Assembly (NCBI RefSeq): GCF_002797855.1
Contig: NZ_PGFB01000004.1
Span: forward strand, 1-64,000
DNA: 64,000 nt
Reading direction: 5' to 3'
Source: Compostimonas suwonensis
Lineage (GTDB): Bacteria; Actinomycetota; Actinomycetes; Actinomycetales; Microbacteriaceae
Of the stretch, positions 11,010 to 21,436 are shown piece after piece; position 1 is the first letter of the stretch; every line of letters starts with the position of its first letter. A model generated the notes under the pieces. That model saw only the letters and a program-made list of their open reading frames with translations, was not told the DNA's origin and did no database searches. Made by a program: the position numbers and the translations under genes.

Positions 11010-13541
11010 CTACTCCCTGATCGTCGCGCCGAAGCGTTCACCGGCGAGAGCGGCGCCCGCGAGCTTGGCCTCGCTCGCCTCCGCCGCCGTGAGCGTGCGG
11101 TCGGGGGCGCGGAAGCGAAGGGCGAAGGTGAGGCTCTTGTGGTCGTCGTCGATCCCGGCCCCCCGGTAGTCGTCGACGAGCCGCGCGTTCTCGAGCAGCT
11201 CTCCGGCACCCGCGACGACGGCGGCGAGCACCTCGCCCGCCGGCACGGCGACCGGCACCACGAGGGAGAGGTCTTGCGTGGCGGCGGGGAAGCTCGAGAT
11301 CGGCCGCGCGACGACGTCTGCAGCGGATGCCGCGAGCAGCACCTCCACGTCGACCTCGGCGACCGCCACCACCCGGGGCAGATCGAGCTCGTCGGCGAGC
11401 GACGGGAGCAGCTCGCCCGCGAAACCGACGGACCGGCGCTCGCCGTCGACGGTCGCGACGAGCTCTGCCGTGCGACCCGGGTGCAGGGCCTTGTGCGATC
11501 CCTGTCGCACCTCGATCTCGACCCCGAGGGCGAGACCGATCTGGGCGACGGCCGCGAGCGCGTCGGCGATGCCGACGGCCACGGCCGCCTGGCCGTTCTG
11601 CTTGGGGACGGCGCTGCCGAGGGCGAGGAAACCCGTGTGACGGGGCTGGGGCGGGATGCCCGCGCCGAGCGTCTCGAGCTCGGCCGAGCTCGGCAGGGCG
11701 GCACCGGGCGGCAGCTGCGCCTGCCCGTAGTCGCGCCCGGCCTCGGGCAGGAAGACGAGCCCGACCTCGTAGAGCGAGAGGTCGGTGAGCCCGCGGGAGA
11801 GGTTGCGGCGGGCGATCTCGATGAGCCCGGGCAGCAGTGAGGTGCGCATGTACGGCACCTCACCGTCGAGCGGGTTCGCGAGCCGGATCGCGGGCACGGC
11901 GCCCTCGTCGGGTCGCCCGAAGAGGTCGTTGGAGGCCTGCGAGACGAAGGGGTAGGCGAGCACCTCGGTCGAGCCCGCCGCCGCGAGCACCTGCGCGAGC
12001 TGGCGTCGCGCCTGCTGCTCGCGCGTCAGGCCCCGGCCGGGCGGCGCGACCGGCAGCACCGAGGGGATGCGGTCGTAGCCGATGATGCGCGCGACCTCCT
12101 CGGCGAGGTCGGCCTTGCCCGTGAGGTCGGGGCGCCAGCTCGGTGGAGTGACCGTCAGGCCGTTCGGCGTCGCGACGATCGTGCCGCCGATCACGGCGAG
12201 GGAGCTGCGGATCTCGTCGTCGTCGAACTCGACGCCGATGAGACCGGAGACGTAGCCCGAGGGCAGCTCGATCGGGGTCGGCGCAGGAGCGGCGTGGTGC
12301 GACGATCCGAGGTCGACGGCCTGGCCGCCGGCCAGCTGTTCGAGCAGTTGGACGACGCGCGCCGCGGCTGCGAGCGCCACCTGCGGGTCGACACCGCGCT
12401 CGAAACGACGCGACGCCTCGCTCGGCAGCTTGTGCCGGCGAGCCGTGCGTGCGACCGAGACGGGATCGAAGTTCGCCGCCTCCACGAGCACGTCGTGGGT
12501 CGACGCCGAGATCTCGGTCGCCGCGCCGCCCATGACGCCCGCGAGGCCGATGGCCCCGGAGTCGTCGGCGATCACGAGGTCTTCGGGGTGGAGCGTGCGC
12601 GTCTGACCGTCGAGGGTGACGAGCGTCTCCCCCGGCGTGGCACGGCGCACCGTGAGGCCGCCCGAGACACGATCCAGGTCGTAGCCGTGGATGGGCTGGC
12701 CGAGCTCGAGCATCACGTAGTTGGTGATGTCGACGGCGAGCGAGATCGAGCGGATGCCGGCGAGCCCGAGCCGCGCGATCATCCACGCGGGTGTGGGGCG
12801 GGTGGCATCCACCCCTCGCACGACGCGCGTGACGAACACGGTCGACCCGATGCGATCGCGAACGGGCGCCTGGTCGTCGATGACCACGGGGAACCCTGCG
12901 GCCTGCACGGGATCGACGGCGAGCGCGGGATCGCGGAAGGCCGCCCCCGTGGAGTGCGAGTACTCGCGGGCGATGCCGCGGATCGAGAGCGCGTAGCCGC
13001 GATCGGGCGTCACGTTGACCTCGATGGCGGAGTCGTCGAGCCCGAGGAGCGCGATCGCGTCGGTGCCCACCTCGGGATCGAGCCCGAGTGTGGTCAGACG
13101 CAGGATGCCCTCGTGCTCGTCGCCGAGCCCGAGCTCGCGCGCGGAGGCGATCATGCCGTCGGAGACGTGACCGTAGGTCTTGCGCGCCGAGATCGGGAAC
13201 GGCCCGGGCAGGACGGAGCCGGGGAGGGAGACGACGACCTTATCGCCGACGACGAAGTTGTGCGCACCGCAGACGATGCCGTGCACGGCCGGTCCGCCGT
13301 CGGCGGCGGTCTCGGTGCCTGGCGCGACCCGCACCTGGCACCAGCGGATGGTCTTGCCGTTGCTCTGCGGCTCGTCGACGAACTCGAGCACCTCGCCGAC
13401 GACGACGGGGCCGCTGATCTCGAAGCTGTGCAGGTCCTCCTCTTCGAGGCCGACCTTCACGAGTGCCGCGTGCACGTCTTCGGGGGTGGTTCCGGGGCGC
13501 AGGTCGACGAACTCGGCGAGCCAGCTCAGGGGTACACGCAT
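11010..13541 (-). CDS. pheT: Phenylalanyl-tRNA synthetase beta subunit
   Basis: 843 aa. Partner of PheS in the alpha2-beta2 enzyme that charges tRNA-Phe. The N-terminus MRVPLSWLAEFVDL, an early tRNA-binding domain (GEVLEFV to KVVVSLPGS), the B3/B4 editing region (LVEAANFDPVSVARTARRH), the B5 domain and the C-terminal anticodon-binding domain (SSFPAATQDLSLVV) occur in the usual order. ATG 13541 is 2 nt after the pheS stop, so the two are coupled. Confidence 0.97.
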   Translation of the reverse strand: MRVPLSWLAEFVDLRPGTTPEDVHAALVKVGLEEEDLHSFEISGPVVVGEVLEFVDEPQSNGKTIRWCQVRVAPGTETAADGGPAVHGIVCGAHNFVVGDKVVVSLPGSVLPGPFPISARKTYGHVSDGMIASARELGLGDEHEGILRLTTLGLDPEVGTDAIALLGLDDSAIEVNVTPDRGYALSIRGIAREYSHSTGAAFRDPALAVDPVQAAGFPVVIDDQAPVRDRIGSTVFVTRVVRGVDATRPTPAWMIARLGLAGIRSISLAVDITNYVMLELGQPIHGYDLDRVSGGLTVRRATPGETLVTLDGQTRTLHPEDLVIADDSGAIGLAGVMGGAATEISASTHDVLVEAANFDPVSVARTARRHKLPSEASRRFERGVDPQVALAAAARVVQLLEQLAGGQAVDLGSSHHAAPAPTPIELPSGYVSGLIGVEFDDDEIRSSLAVIGGTIVATPNGLTVTPPSWRPDLTGKADLAEEVARIIGYDRIPSVLPVAPPGRGLTREQQARRQLAQVLAAAGSTEVLAYPFVSQASNDLFGRPDEGAVPAIRLANPLDGEVPYMRTSLLPGLIEIARRNLSRGLTDLSLYEVGLVFLPEAGRDYGQAQLPPGAALPSSAELETLGAGIPPQPRHTGFLALGSAVPKQNGQAAVAVGIADALAAVAQIGLALGVEIEVRQGSHKALHPGRTAELVATVDGERRSVGFAGELLPSLADELDLPRVVAVAEVDVEVLLAASAADVVARPISSFPAATQDLSLVVPVAVPAGEVLAAVVAGAGELLENARLVDDYRGAGIDDDHKSLTFALRFRAPDRTLTAAEASEAKLAGAALAGERFGATIRE

Positions 13542-13543
13542 GA

Positions 13544-14674
<1,131 letters not shown>

Positions 14675-15520
14675 TCACTCGACCTCGGCGTCGACGGGGT
14701 CCGCGACCGGCTTCCGGGATCCCCGCGCCGCACGGCCCCCGGTGCGCCGTCGAGCGAGTCGCCGCGCGATGAACGAGACCGTGAGGTTGACGGCGAGGTA
14801 CATCGCGACGAGCACGATGAAGACCGAGAAGGCGTACTGCCCGGCGCCGAAGTACTCCGACATCAGCCGGCCTCGGCGGATCAGCTCCTGCATGCCCACG
14901 ATGTAGCCGAGGGAGGTGTCCTTCAGCAGCACGACGAGCTGCGCGACGATGATCGGCGTCATGTTGCGGAAGGCCTGGGGGAACTCGATCGTGAGCCGGG
15001 TCTGCAGGCTGCCGAGGCCCATCGCGAGCCCCGCCTCCCGCTGGCCACGAGGCAGCGCGACGATCCCCGAGCGCAGCGCCTCCCCGATGATCGCGCCGTT
15101 GTACAGCGCGAGGCCGCCGACGACTCCGATGAACGGGTCGACGCGGAAGACGAGCACGATGAAGAGCATCATGAGCAGCACGGGCATGCCGCGCAGGAAC
15201 TCGAGCACGATCGTCGTCGGAATCCTGATCCAGCGGTGCTCGGCCATCCTCAGGAGCGAGATGAGCATTCCGAGCAGGATCGCGAGCACGGCGGCGTACA
15301 GCGCCGCCGTGAGCGTGACCCCGAGCGCCTGGAGCAGGTCGAGCCAGACCAGCGGGTCGTTGAAGATGTCCCAGCGATCGGCGTCGAAGAGCCCTTGCCG
15401 GCTGAGCGTGAACGCCGCGTAACCGACCACCACGAGGATGCCGACGCCCACGACCCACGAGATCACCCGTGATCGGCGCCGGGTCCGCGGCCCGGGCACG
15501 TCGTAGAGGATGCTCGTCAT
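14675..15520 (-). CDS. gluD: Amino-acid ABC importer permease (GluD-type)
   Basis: 281 aa, HisM/GlnP-type permease with a cytoplasmic basic N-terminus and about five to six membrane spans. The coupling loop EALRSGIVALPRGQREAGLAMGLG (about residues 147-170, EAA motif) contacts the ATPase. A 40-residue basic, then acidic tail follows the last helix. ATG 15520 overlaps the gluC stop (ATGA). Last gene of a four-gene importer whose order matches corynebacterial gluABCD; substrate assignment is by that similarity. Confidence 0.85.
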   Translation of the reverse strand: MTSILYDVPGPRTRRRSRVISWVVGVGILVVVGYAAFTLSRQGLFDADRWDIFNDPLVWLDLLQALGVTLTAALYAAVLAILLGMLISLLRMAEHRWIRIPTTIVLEFLRGMPVLLMMLFIVLVFRVDPFIGVVGGLALYNGAIIGEALRSGIVALPRGQREAGLAMGLGSLQTRLTIEFPQAFRNMTPIIVAQLVVLLKDTSLGYIVGMQELIRRGRLMSEYFGAGQYAFSVFIVLVAMYLAVNLTVSFIARRLARRRTGGRAARGSRKPVADPVDAEVE

Positions 15521-16164
15521 CGGCTCACCGCCACTCTCTTCTCGAGCCGGTCAGCGAGCTGACCGAGCGGGACGGTGATGATGAGGTAGCCGACACCCAC
15601 GAAGAGCAAGATGAGCGCGACATCCGCGGGATGCACGTTGGCGAGCCGCTGGCCCACGCTCACGAGGGTGAAGACGAAGAAGCCGCTCGCGACCGAGGTG
15701 TTCTTCGTGAGCGCGATGATGACGTTGATGAGCGGCGGCACGACGCTGCGCAGGGCCTGCGGCAGGATGACGAGGGTCACGCTCTGCGTGAAGGTGAGCC
15801 CGATCGCCCGGGCCGCCTCGGCCTGCCCGACCGGCACCGAGTTGATGCCCGAGCGGATCGCCTCGGCGAAGAAAGGGGTCGTGTAGAGGGTCAGGGCGAC
15901 GATGGCCCCGACCTCGAAGTCGAGGGTCACGCCGAGACGGGGAAGCACAAAGGCCTCGAAGAAGAAGACGAGAGTGAGGGGGGTGTTGCGCAGCAGCTCG
16001 GTATAGGTCGCGGCGACCGCGCGCAGGCTGCCGATCGGGCTGATCCGCAGTGCGGCGACGAGGATGCCGAGCGGCAGCGCGAAGAGCACGGTGGCGCCCA
16101 GCAGGTACAGCGTCGCTCCGAGCCCCTGGAGGTACAGGGGAAGCTCGGCGAGGACGGAACTCAC
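15517..16164 (-). CDS. gluC: Amino-acid ABC importer permease (GluC-type)
   Basis: 215 aa with five predicted helices and the EAA loop EAIRSGINSVPVGQAEAARA (about residues 99-118). Polar amino-acid permeases of this size act as a heterodimer with a second one, here gluD, whose start overlaps its stop. It is separated from gluB by 79 bp that contain a strong hairpin. Confidence 0.85.
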   Translation of the reverse strand: MSSVLAELPLYLQGLGATLYLLGATVLFALPLGILVAALRISPIGSLRAVAATYTELLRNTPLTLVFFFEAFVLPRLGVTLDFEVGAIVALTLYTTPFFAEAIRSGINSVPVGQAEAARAIGLTFTQSVTLVILPQALRSVVPPLINVIIALTKNTSVASGFFVFTLVSVGQRLANVHPADVALILLFVGVGYLIITVPLGQLADRLEKRVAVSR

Positions 16165-16199
16165 GGTTGGCCTCCTCTGCTCGGCTCGGCGGAACGCGG

Positions 16200-16233
16200 G
16201 TGGTGCCCGGCACCCTCAGACGCCGGACACCAC
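16200..16233 (-). promoter_or_regulatory. Hairpin between gluB and gluC
   Basis: Inverted repeat GTGGTGCCCGG (16200-16210) and CCGGACACCAC (16223-16233) with a 12-nt loop and one mismatch. It lies after the binding-protein gene and before the permeases, the place where a stem typically stabilises the upstream message or attenuates readthrough so that binding protein exceeds permease. Confidence 0.5.
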
Positions 16234-16243
16234 GTGAAACGGA

Positions 16244-17164
16244 TCAGTAGCGGTCGATGGTCGGAGGATCGGGCGTCGGGAGCACCTCGCCCGCCGTCTC
16301 ATCGAACAGCCGCGCCCAGGTGCCGTCGTCGAACGCCTCCTGGAGCACGTCGTTGACGAAGCCGCGGAACTCGGTGTCGCCGAGCTCCAGGCCGATGCCG
16401 TACGGCTCCTCCGTGAAGGTCTCGCCGTCGCCGGCGAGCTTGAACTCGCCCTCGTTCTGGTCGACGAAGCCCGAGAGGATGACGTTGTCGGTCGTCACCG
16501 CGACGACCTGGCCGTTGCGCAGCGGGTCGAGGCAGTTGCTGTAGATGTCGGTCGCGATGAGCTCGGCACCGTAGGTGTCGACGATGTTCTTCGCGGGGGT
16601 CGACCCTTCGACCGAGCACACGGGCTGGCCGGCGAGGTCGTCGGGGCCGATGATCGTGTCGTCGTCGGCGAGCACCATGATCGCCTGACCGGCCTCGAAG
16701 TACGGCCCGGCGAAGTCGACGAGCTCCTTGCGGGCGTCGTTGATCGTATACGTCGCCACGACGGCGTCCACCGTGCCGTTCTGGATGCTCTGCTCTCGCT
16801 GCGGAGACGGGGTCTCCACCCATTCGATGCTGTCGAAGGGGATGCCGAGCTTCGAGGCGACGAGCGCGCCGATCGCGACGTCGAAGCCCTCCGGCTTGTC
16901 TCCCGTGCCGAGCAGTCCGAAGAGCGGCTGGTCGAACTTCGTGCCGATCGTCATGGCGCCCGCCGCGGCGAGCTCCGCCATCGTCGTGCCCTCGTCGAAC
17001 TCCGGGCTCTCGGCGATCTCGAGGTTGTACGGACCGTCGCCCGTGGCCTCCTCGGCCGCACCGGTGTCGTCACCGCTGCCTGCGCTGCCGGGAGCGCCGC
17101 ACGCCGTCAAGGTCAGCGCGACGGCTGCCGCCGCGATGCCGAGTACGAGTCTTCTGCTTCTCAT
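16244..17164 (-). CDS. gluB: Amino-acid ABC importer binding lipoprotein (GluB-type)
   Basis: 306 aa. Signal peptide with lipobox LTAC (Cys22), then a Ser/Gly/acidic linker and a family 3 solute-binding domain. The TIGTKFDQPLFGL and KPEGFDVAIGALVA segments are close to the glutamate-binding proteins of corynebacteria. It is exported and lipid-anchored, delivering glutamate (or a similar amino acid) to the GluC/GluD permease. Starts at ATG 17164, 65 bp after gluA. Confidence 0.85.
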   Translation of the reverse strand: MRSRRLVLGIAAAAVALTLTACGAPGSAGSGDDTGAAEEATGDGPYNLEIAESPEFDEGTTMAELAAAGAMTIGTKFDQPLFGLLGTGDKPEGFDVAIGALVASKLGIPFDSIEWVETPSPQREQSIQNGTVDAVVATYTINDARKELVDFAGPYFEAGQAIMVLADDDTIIGPDDLAGQPVCSVEGSTPAKNIVDTYGAELIATDIYSNCLDPLRNGQVVAVTTDNVILSGFVDQNEGEFKLAGDGETFTEEPYGIGLELGDTEFRGFVNDVLQEAFDDGTWARLFDETAGEVLPTPDPPTIDRY

Positions 17165-17229
17165 CGTTCGTTCCCATCTTCTTGTGGTTGCTGGGTTCTC
17201 GGGTCTTCCTGCCGCCTCGTGTGCGCGCC

Positions 17230-18012
17230 TCAGTGGGTGAGGATCTTGGACAGGAAGTCTTTGGCCCTCTCGCTGGAGGGGTTGTCGAAGAAGTCGGCCG
17301 GGGTCGTGTCTTCGAGCACCCGGCCGTCGGCCATAAAGAGCACACGGTTCGCGGCCTTGCGGGCGAAGCCCATCTCGTGGGTGACGACGATCATGGTCAT
17401 GCCGTCTTTCGCGAGCTGCACCATGACGTCGAGCACCTCGTTGATCATCTCGGGGTCGAGGGCACTCGTCGGCTCGTCGAGCAGGATGAGCTTGGGGTCC
17501 ATGGCGAGCGCCCGGGCGATCGCGACGCGCTGCTGCTGACCACCGGAGAGCTGCGCGGGCATCTTGCGCGCCTGATCGGCGACCCCGACGCGTTCCAGGA
17601 GCTCCATGGCGCGTTTGTCGGCATCCGCCTTCGACGTCTTGCGCACCTTGATGGGGCCGAGGGTCACGTTCTCGAGCACGGTCTTGTGGGCGAAGAGGTT
17701 GAACGATTGGAAGACCATGCCCACGTCGGCTCGCAGATGCGCGAGCGGGGCGCCCTCTTCGGGAAGGCGGCGCCCGTCGATCGTGATGACACCGGAGTCG
17801 ATCGTCTCCAGGCGGTTGATCGCGCGGCACAGCGTCGACTTGCCCGAGCCGCTCGGCCCGATCACGACGACGACCTCGCCGCGGGCGACCTGCGTGCTGA
17901 TGTCTTTCAGAACGTGCACGTCGCCGAAATGCTTGTTGACGCCCTCCAGCACAACGAGCGGATCAGTGCTCTGCGCACCGCGATTCGGCTCCGGAAGAAC
18001 GGACGGCGTCAT
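17230..18012 (-). CDS. gluA: Amino-acid ABC importer ATPase (GluA-type)
   Basis: 260 aa. Walker A GPSGSGKST, Q-loop MVFQSFNLF, signature LSGGQQQRVAIARAL and Walker B LILLDEPTSALDPE are all present: a complete polar amino-acid ABC ATPase. ATG 18012 follows a run of six G (possible ribosome site) and TATTGT, so the leader is very short. Longer in-frame opening upstream has no family similarity. First gene of the operon. Confidence 0.9.
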   Translation of the reverse strand: MTPSVLPEPNRGAQSTDPLVVLEGVNKHFGDVHVLKDISTQVARGEVVVVIGPSGSGKSTLCRAINRLETIDSGVITIDGRRLPEEGAPLAHLRADVGMVFQSFNLFAHKTVLENVTLGPIKVRKTSKADADKRAMELLERVGVADQARKMPAQLSGGQQQRVAIARALAMDPKLILLDEPTSALDPEMINEVLDVMVQLAKDGMTMIVVTHEMGFARKAANRVLFMADGRVLEDTTPADFFDNPSSERAKDFLSKILTH

Positions 18013-18117
18013 CCCCCCACAATAGGTGACATCCGTTGCCGGGGCATAGGAATCGCACAGTCTCTTTACCGAGTTGTAACACCTCGGGAGCACGGGCGGC
18101 AGACACCGCAGCCGGGG

Positions 18118-18918
18118 TCAGGCGCGCTGCGCGAAGGCGCTCTCGTAGAGGCACACGGATGCCGCGGTCGCGAGATTCATCGACTCCGCCTGGCCGTAGA
18201 TGGGCACCGCGATCGAGCGATCGGCGAGGGCGAGCTTCTCTTCGGTGAGCCCCCGCGCCTCGTTGCCGAACAGCCACGCCGTCGGCTGGGCGAGCAGGCC
18301 CTCGTTCCTGGCCTCGAGCAGATCCTTGCCCTTGATGTCGGCGGCGAGCAGCTGCATCCCGGCCGCGTGCGCGCGGGCGCGCACGTCTTCGGCCTCGACG
18401 CCCACGGCGACGGGAAGGTGGAAGAGCGAGCCGGTCGTCGCTCGGACGACCTTCGGGTTGTAGAGGTCGACGGTGCGCCCCGTGAGCACAACGGCGTCGG
18501 CGCCCGCGGCGTCGGCCGCGCGGATGATCGTTCCCGCGTTGCCCGGGTCGCGCACCTCTTCGAGAACCGCCACGAGCTTCGGCGAGCCGTTGAAGATGTC
18601 CTTCACCGAGGTCGGGAACTGGTGCGCGACGGCGACGAACCCCTGCGGAGTGACGGTGTCGGCCATGGTCTCGAGCACGTGCTCGCTCACGAATTCGACA
18701 TCGACACCGGCATCCACCGCTGCCTGGGCGATGTCGGTGTAGCGGTCGAGGGCCGTGGGGGTCGCGTAGAGCTCGATGAGGAGGTCGGGGCGGAAGGTCA
18801 GAGCCTCCGCCACGGCCTGCGGGCCCTCCAGGAGGAAGAGCCCCGTCTCTGCCCGGGCGCTCCGCTTGGCCAGCTTGGCCACGGAGCGCACGCGGGGGGA
18901 ACGCGGATTATCGAGCAC
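18118..18918 (-). CDS. TrmH/SpoU-family rRNA 2'-O-methyltransferase
   Basis: 266 aa. An N-terminal substrate-binding domain is followed by the SPOUT knot: LEEVRDPGNAGTIIRAADAAG, LFGNEARGL, and VPIYGQAESMNLATAASVCLYE, the three hallmark motifs. Transfers methyl from SAM to a ribose in RNA, most likely 23S rRNA. It sits between the rplT terminator and the glu operon, and follows infC-rpmI-rplT as in many actinobacteria. Confidence 0.9.
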   Translation of the reverse strand: MLDNPRSPRVRSVAKLAKRSARAETGLFLLEGPQAVAEALTFRPDLLIELYATPTALDRYTDIAQAAVDAGVDVEFVSEHVLETMADTVTPQGFVAVAHQFPTSVKDIFNGSPKLVAVLEEVRDPGNAGTIIRAADAAGADAVVLTGRTVDLYNPKVVRATTGSLFHLPVAVGVEAEDVRARAHAAGMQLLAADIKGKDLLEARNEGLLAQPTAWLFGNEARGLTEEKLALADRSIAVPIYGQAESMNLATAASVCLYESAFAQRA

Positions 18919-18974
18919 GCCTTCAGTTTAGTGCGCGCGACCGCGCCCGACCGGTGCCGCGCTGTAACGCAAAC

Positions 18975-19012
18975 GAGGGCGCGTCGCCCGGATTTCCGGG
19001 CGACGCGCCCTC
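18975..19012 (-). terminator. Strong terminator hairpin after rplT
   Basis: Perfect 17-bp stem (18975-18991 with 18996-19012) and a 4-nt loop, 30 nt past the rplT stop. The minus strand continues with a short T-containing stretch (CGTTTGCGTT). It ends the infC-rpmI-rplT transcript ahead of the methyltransferase gene. Confidence 0.85.
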
Positions 19013-19042
19013 GGCGCTGTGCAGCTGTGCGTGACCGCTGGA

Positions 19043-19432
19043 CTAGGCGGCGTCGACCCGGGGGGCCGAGGTGTCTTCGGGGAGGGCCTTCTTGGCCGTC
19101 TCGACGAGGGCCGCGAACGTCGCCGGCTCGTTGACCGCGAGCTCGGCGAGGATACGACGGTCGACCTCGACACCCGCGAGCCCGAGGCCCTGGATGAGAC
19201 GGTTGTAGGTGAGGCCGTTCTGACGCGAAGCGGCGTTGATGCGCTGGATCCAGAGACGACGGAAGTCGCCCTTGCGAGCGCGACGGTCGCGGTACGCGTA
19301 GACGAGGGAGTGGGTGACCTGCTCCTTGGCCTTGCGGTACAGACGCGACCGCTGGCCGCGGTAGCCCTCGGCGCGTTCGAGGATGACGCGACGCTTCTTG
19401 TGGGCGTTGACCGCCCTCTTTACTCTTGCCAT
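19043..19432 (-). CDS. rplT: Ribosomal protein bL20
   Basis: 129 aa. Basic N-terminus [15 protein letters not shown] and the core [23 protein letters not shown] are unmistakable bL20, needed for early 50S assembly. It carries about ten extra C-terminal residues ([12 protein letters not shown]). Third gene of infC-rpmI-rplT. Confidence 0.98.
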   Translation of the reverse strand: MARVKRAVNAHKKRRVILERAEGYRGQRSRLYRKAKEQVTHSLVYAYRDRRARKGDFRRLWIQRINAASRQNGLTYNRLIQGLGLAGVEVDRRILAELAVNEPATFAALVETAKKALPEDTSAPRVDAA

Positions 19433-19472
19433 GACGTTTTTTCCTTACGAGTCGTTCGGTGAAGCGAGGGGA

Positions 19473-19667
19473 TTATTTGCCGAGGAGGGTCTTGATGACC
19501 TTGGCGTCGGCCGGAGCGAGCACCTGCTCCTGGTTCAGACGACGCTTGCGCTTGCTCGACTTGACCTCGAGGTTGTGGCGCATGCCTGCCTGCTGCTTCA
19601 TGACCTTGCCGCTACCGGTGACCTTGAAACGCTTTTTGGCGCCCGAGTGGGTCTTCTGCTTGGGCAT
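19473..19667 (-). CDS. rpmI: Ribosomal protein bL35
   Basis: 64 aa, [21 protein letters not shown] start with the typical basic core, a small 50S protein. GGAGAGAAG precedes the ATG. Between infC (58 bp) and rplT (40 bp). Confidence 0.98.
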   Translation of the reverse strand: MPKQKTHSGAKKRFKVTGSGKVMKQQAGMRHNLEVKSSKRKRRLNQEQVLAPADAKVIKTLLGK

Positions 19668-19725
19668 TCTTCTCTCCTTGTTCGTACTACAGGTTCGTGT
19701 CGCCGTGCGGCGGACGAGCTTAGAT

Positions 19726-20748
19726 CTACTGGGACGGCGCCTTGGGGGCCGCAGTCTTGGGTGTCGCCGCAGTCCTGGGCGTCGCCGGAGCCTTCGGCAC
19801 GGCGGGCGCCTTCGGCGTCGCGGGGGCTTTGGGTGTCGCCGGGGCCTTGGCAGCCACGGGAGCCTTCGGGGCAGCGGGAGCCTTCGGGGCAGCGGCGGCC
19901 TTCGCGGGAGACGGCGATGCCTTCTCCTCCGATGCCGGCTGCGCCTCGGGGGCGGCCTTCACCTCCGGGACGACGGGCGCGGCGACAGGTGCGGCCACGG
20001 GCGCCTCGGGAGCGACCTCGGCGGCTGCCTGCTGCTCGGTCGGTGCCGACTTCGCGGGTGCCGACTTCGCGGGTGCCGCCTTTGCCGGCGCCTCCCTCTC
20101 CACGGGTGCCGACTGCTCCGTCGACTCCGTCACGGGGGCGGAGCCCTCCGGAGCGGTGCGCTCGTCGTGCTCGGAGGCGTCGGCCCCGCGAGCCTTGGAC
20201 GCTGCGCGCTGCGCGTTGGCCTCGGCCTTGGCCTCCGACTTGTTCTTCAGAGGGCCGATGACCATGACCATGTTGCGGCCGTCGATGGTGGGGGTCGACT
20301 CGACGGAGCCGAACTCCGCGACATCCTCGGCGAAGCGCTGCAGCAGACGCACACCCTGGTCGGGGCGCGACTGCTCGCGGCCTCGGAACAGGATCATGGC
20401 CTTGACCTTGTCGCCGGCCTTGAGGAAGCCCTCGGCGCGCTTGCGCTTGGTCTCGTAGTCGTGCTTGTCGATCTTGAGCCGGAATCGAACCTCTTTGAGG
20501 ATCGTGTTCGCCTGGTTGCGCCGGGCCTCCTTGGCCTTCTGCGCAGCCTCGTACTTGAACTTGCCGTAATCCATGATCTTGGCGACGGGCGGCTTGGAGT
20601 TGGGAGCTACCTCAACCAGGTCCAGGTCAGCCTCCTGCGCAAGACGCAGGGCAACATCAATCGCCACGACACCCACCTGCTCGCCGGACGGGCCGACGAG
20701 ACGAACTTCGGGGACGCGGATACGGTCATTTGTACGGGGATCGCTGAT
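19726..20748 (-). CDS. infC: Translation initiation factor IF-3 with AUC start and a long Ala/Pro/Lys tail
   Basis: 340 aa. IF-3 N-domain ([18 protein letters not shown]) and C-domain ([16 protein letters not shown] to [13 protein letters not shown]) fill residues 1-180, the usual full length. About 150 further residues form a low-complexity tail rich in Ala, Pro, Lys and Glu, ending in repeats of the type KAPATPKAP. The start is taken as ATC at 20748: GAGGAG lies 6 nt upstream and the following residues match the family start. IF-3 genes commonly use such non-AUG codons for autoregulation. A GTG at 20862 would add 38 unrelated residues. Confidence 0.93.
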   Translation of the reverse strand: MSDPRTNDRIRVPEVRLVGPSGEQVGVVAIDVALRLAQEADLDLVEVAPNSKPPVAKIMDYGKFKYEAAQKAKEARRNQANTILKEVRFRLKIDKHDYETKRKRAEGFLKAGDKVKAMILFRGREQSRPDQGVRLLQRFAEDVAEFGSVESTPTIDGRNMVMVIGPLKNKSEAKAEANAQRAASKARGADASEHDERTAPEGSAPVTESTEQSAPVEREAPAKAAPAKSAPAKSAPTEQQAAAEVAPEAPVAAPVAAPVVPEVKAAPEAQPASEEKASPSPAKAAAAPKAPAAPKAPVAAKAPATPKAPATPKAPAVPKAPATPRTAATPKTAAPKAPSQ

Positions 20749-20960
20749 GCGTTTCTCCTCTAATCGTGCTGGATGAGCCACGCGGGACGACGGGCGTCGT
20801 GCCACGACGAAAAAGAAGAGTTCACCCGTGAGACACCCACAACGGTGCACCACGGCCAACACCCTGACTACTCAGAATCCGTTCCTCGCGGAACTTCAGA
20901 CATCACTCCTTGCGGAGCGACGCACTCTGAGCGGAGTGTGAACAACCCGGTAACCTAGTG
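20749..20960 (-). promoter_or_regulatory. Structured 5' leader of infC
   Basis: About 200 nt upstream of the infC start carry no gene but several small stems on the minus strand, for example GTTCC-GCG-AGGAAC and CACTCC/GGAGTG arms, then a T-rich patch (CTTCTTTTTCG) and a GC-rich hairpin near 20790-20810. This could be an attenuator for the IF-3/L35/L20 operon. A TTGACC box lies near 20960-20980 but no convincing -10 was matched to it. Confidence 0.4.
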
Positions 20961-21050
20961 AAGCGGTCAAACGCGGGTGGGAGAAATCTCCTCTTTCGTA
21001 CCGAGACGCAATCGTTCTCGGAGCCCGGACAATCATAGCAGAGGGAACCA

Positions 21051-21389
21051 GTGAGCAACAGTTACGAGCAGGATGCCGCCCGCGACATCGCGGAAGTGCC
21101 CGCCGTCGAGGTCATCACGACCACAGCAGTCCACCTCATGAGCGCCGCAGCCGTCAAGTGCGGCCTCGCCGACGACCCGGACACCCAGCTCGATCTCGAC
21201 GAGGCGCGCAAGCTCATCACGGCCCTCGCCGGACTCGTCACGGCGAGCGCCGCCGACCTCGGCGACCAGCACGCCCGCAGCCTGCGCGACGGCCTGCGCT
21301 CCCTGCAGCTCGCCTTCCGCGAGGCCTCGCCGTTCCCCGACCCGATCGGTCAGGGCCCCGGCGAGAAGTACACCGGCCCGGTCAGCTGA
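21051..21389 (+). CDS. DUF1844 protein
   Basis: 112 aa. The VEVITTTAVHLMSAAAVKCGL and ARKLITALAGLVTASAADLG segments define the DUF1844 family, a small helical protein of unknown function regularly found next to infC in actinobacteria. Divergent from infC. GTG start at 21051 with a weak AGAGGGA upstream. Confidence 0.85.
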   Translation: MSNSYEQDAARDIAEVPAVEVITTTAVHLMSAAAVKCGLADDPDTQLDLDEARKLITALAGLVTASAADLGDQHARSLRDGLRSLQLAFREASPFPDPIGQGPGEKYTGPVS

Positions 21390-21436
21390 GCCCGCGGCGG
21401 CGGCCCGAGAGCACAGCCGAAAGCTGCGCGCGTGTC

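Noticed and set aside
20749-20862. 38-codon N-terminal extension of infC from GTG 20862
   Set aside because: No similarity to IF-3; the ATC with GAGGAG fits the family start, so this stretch is treated as leader.
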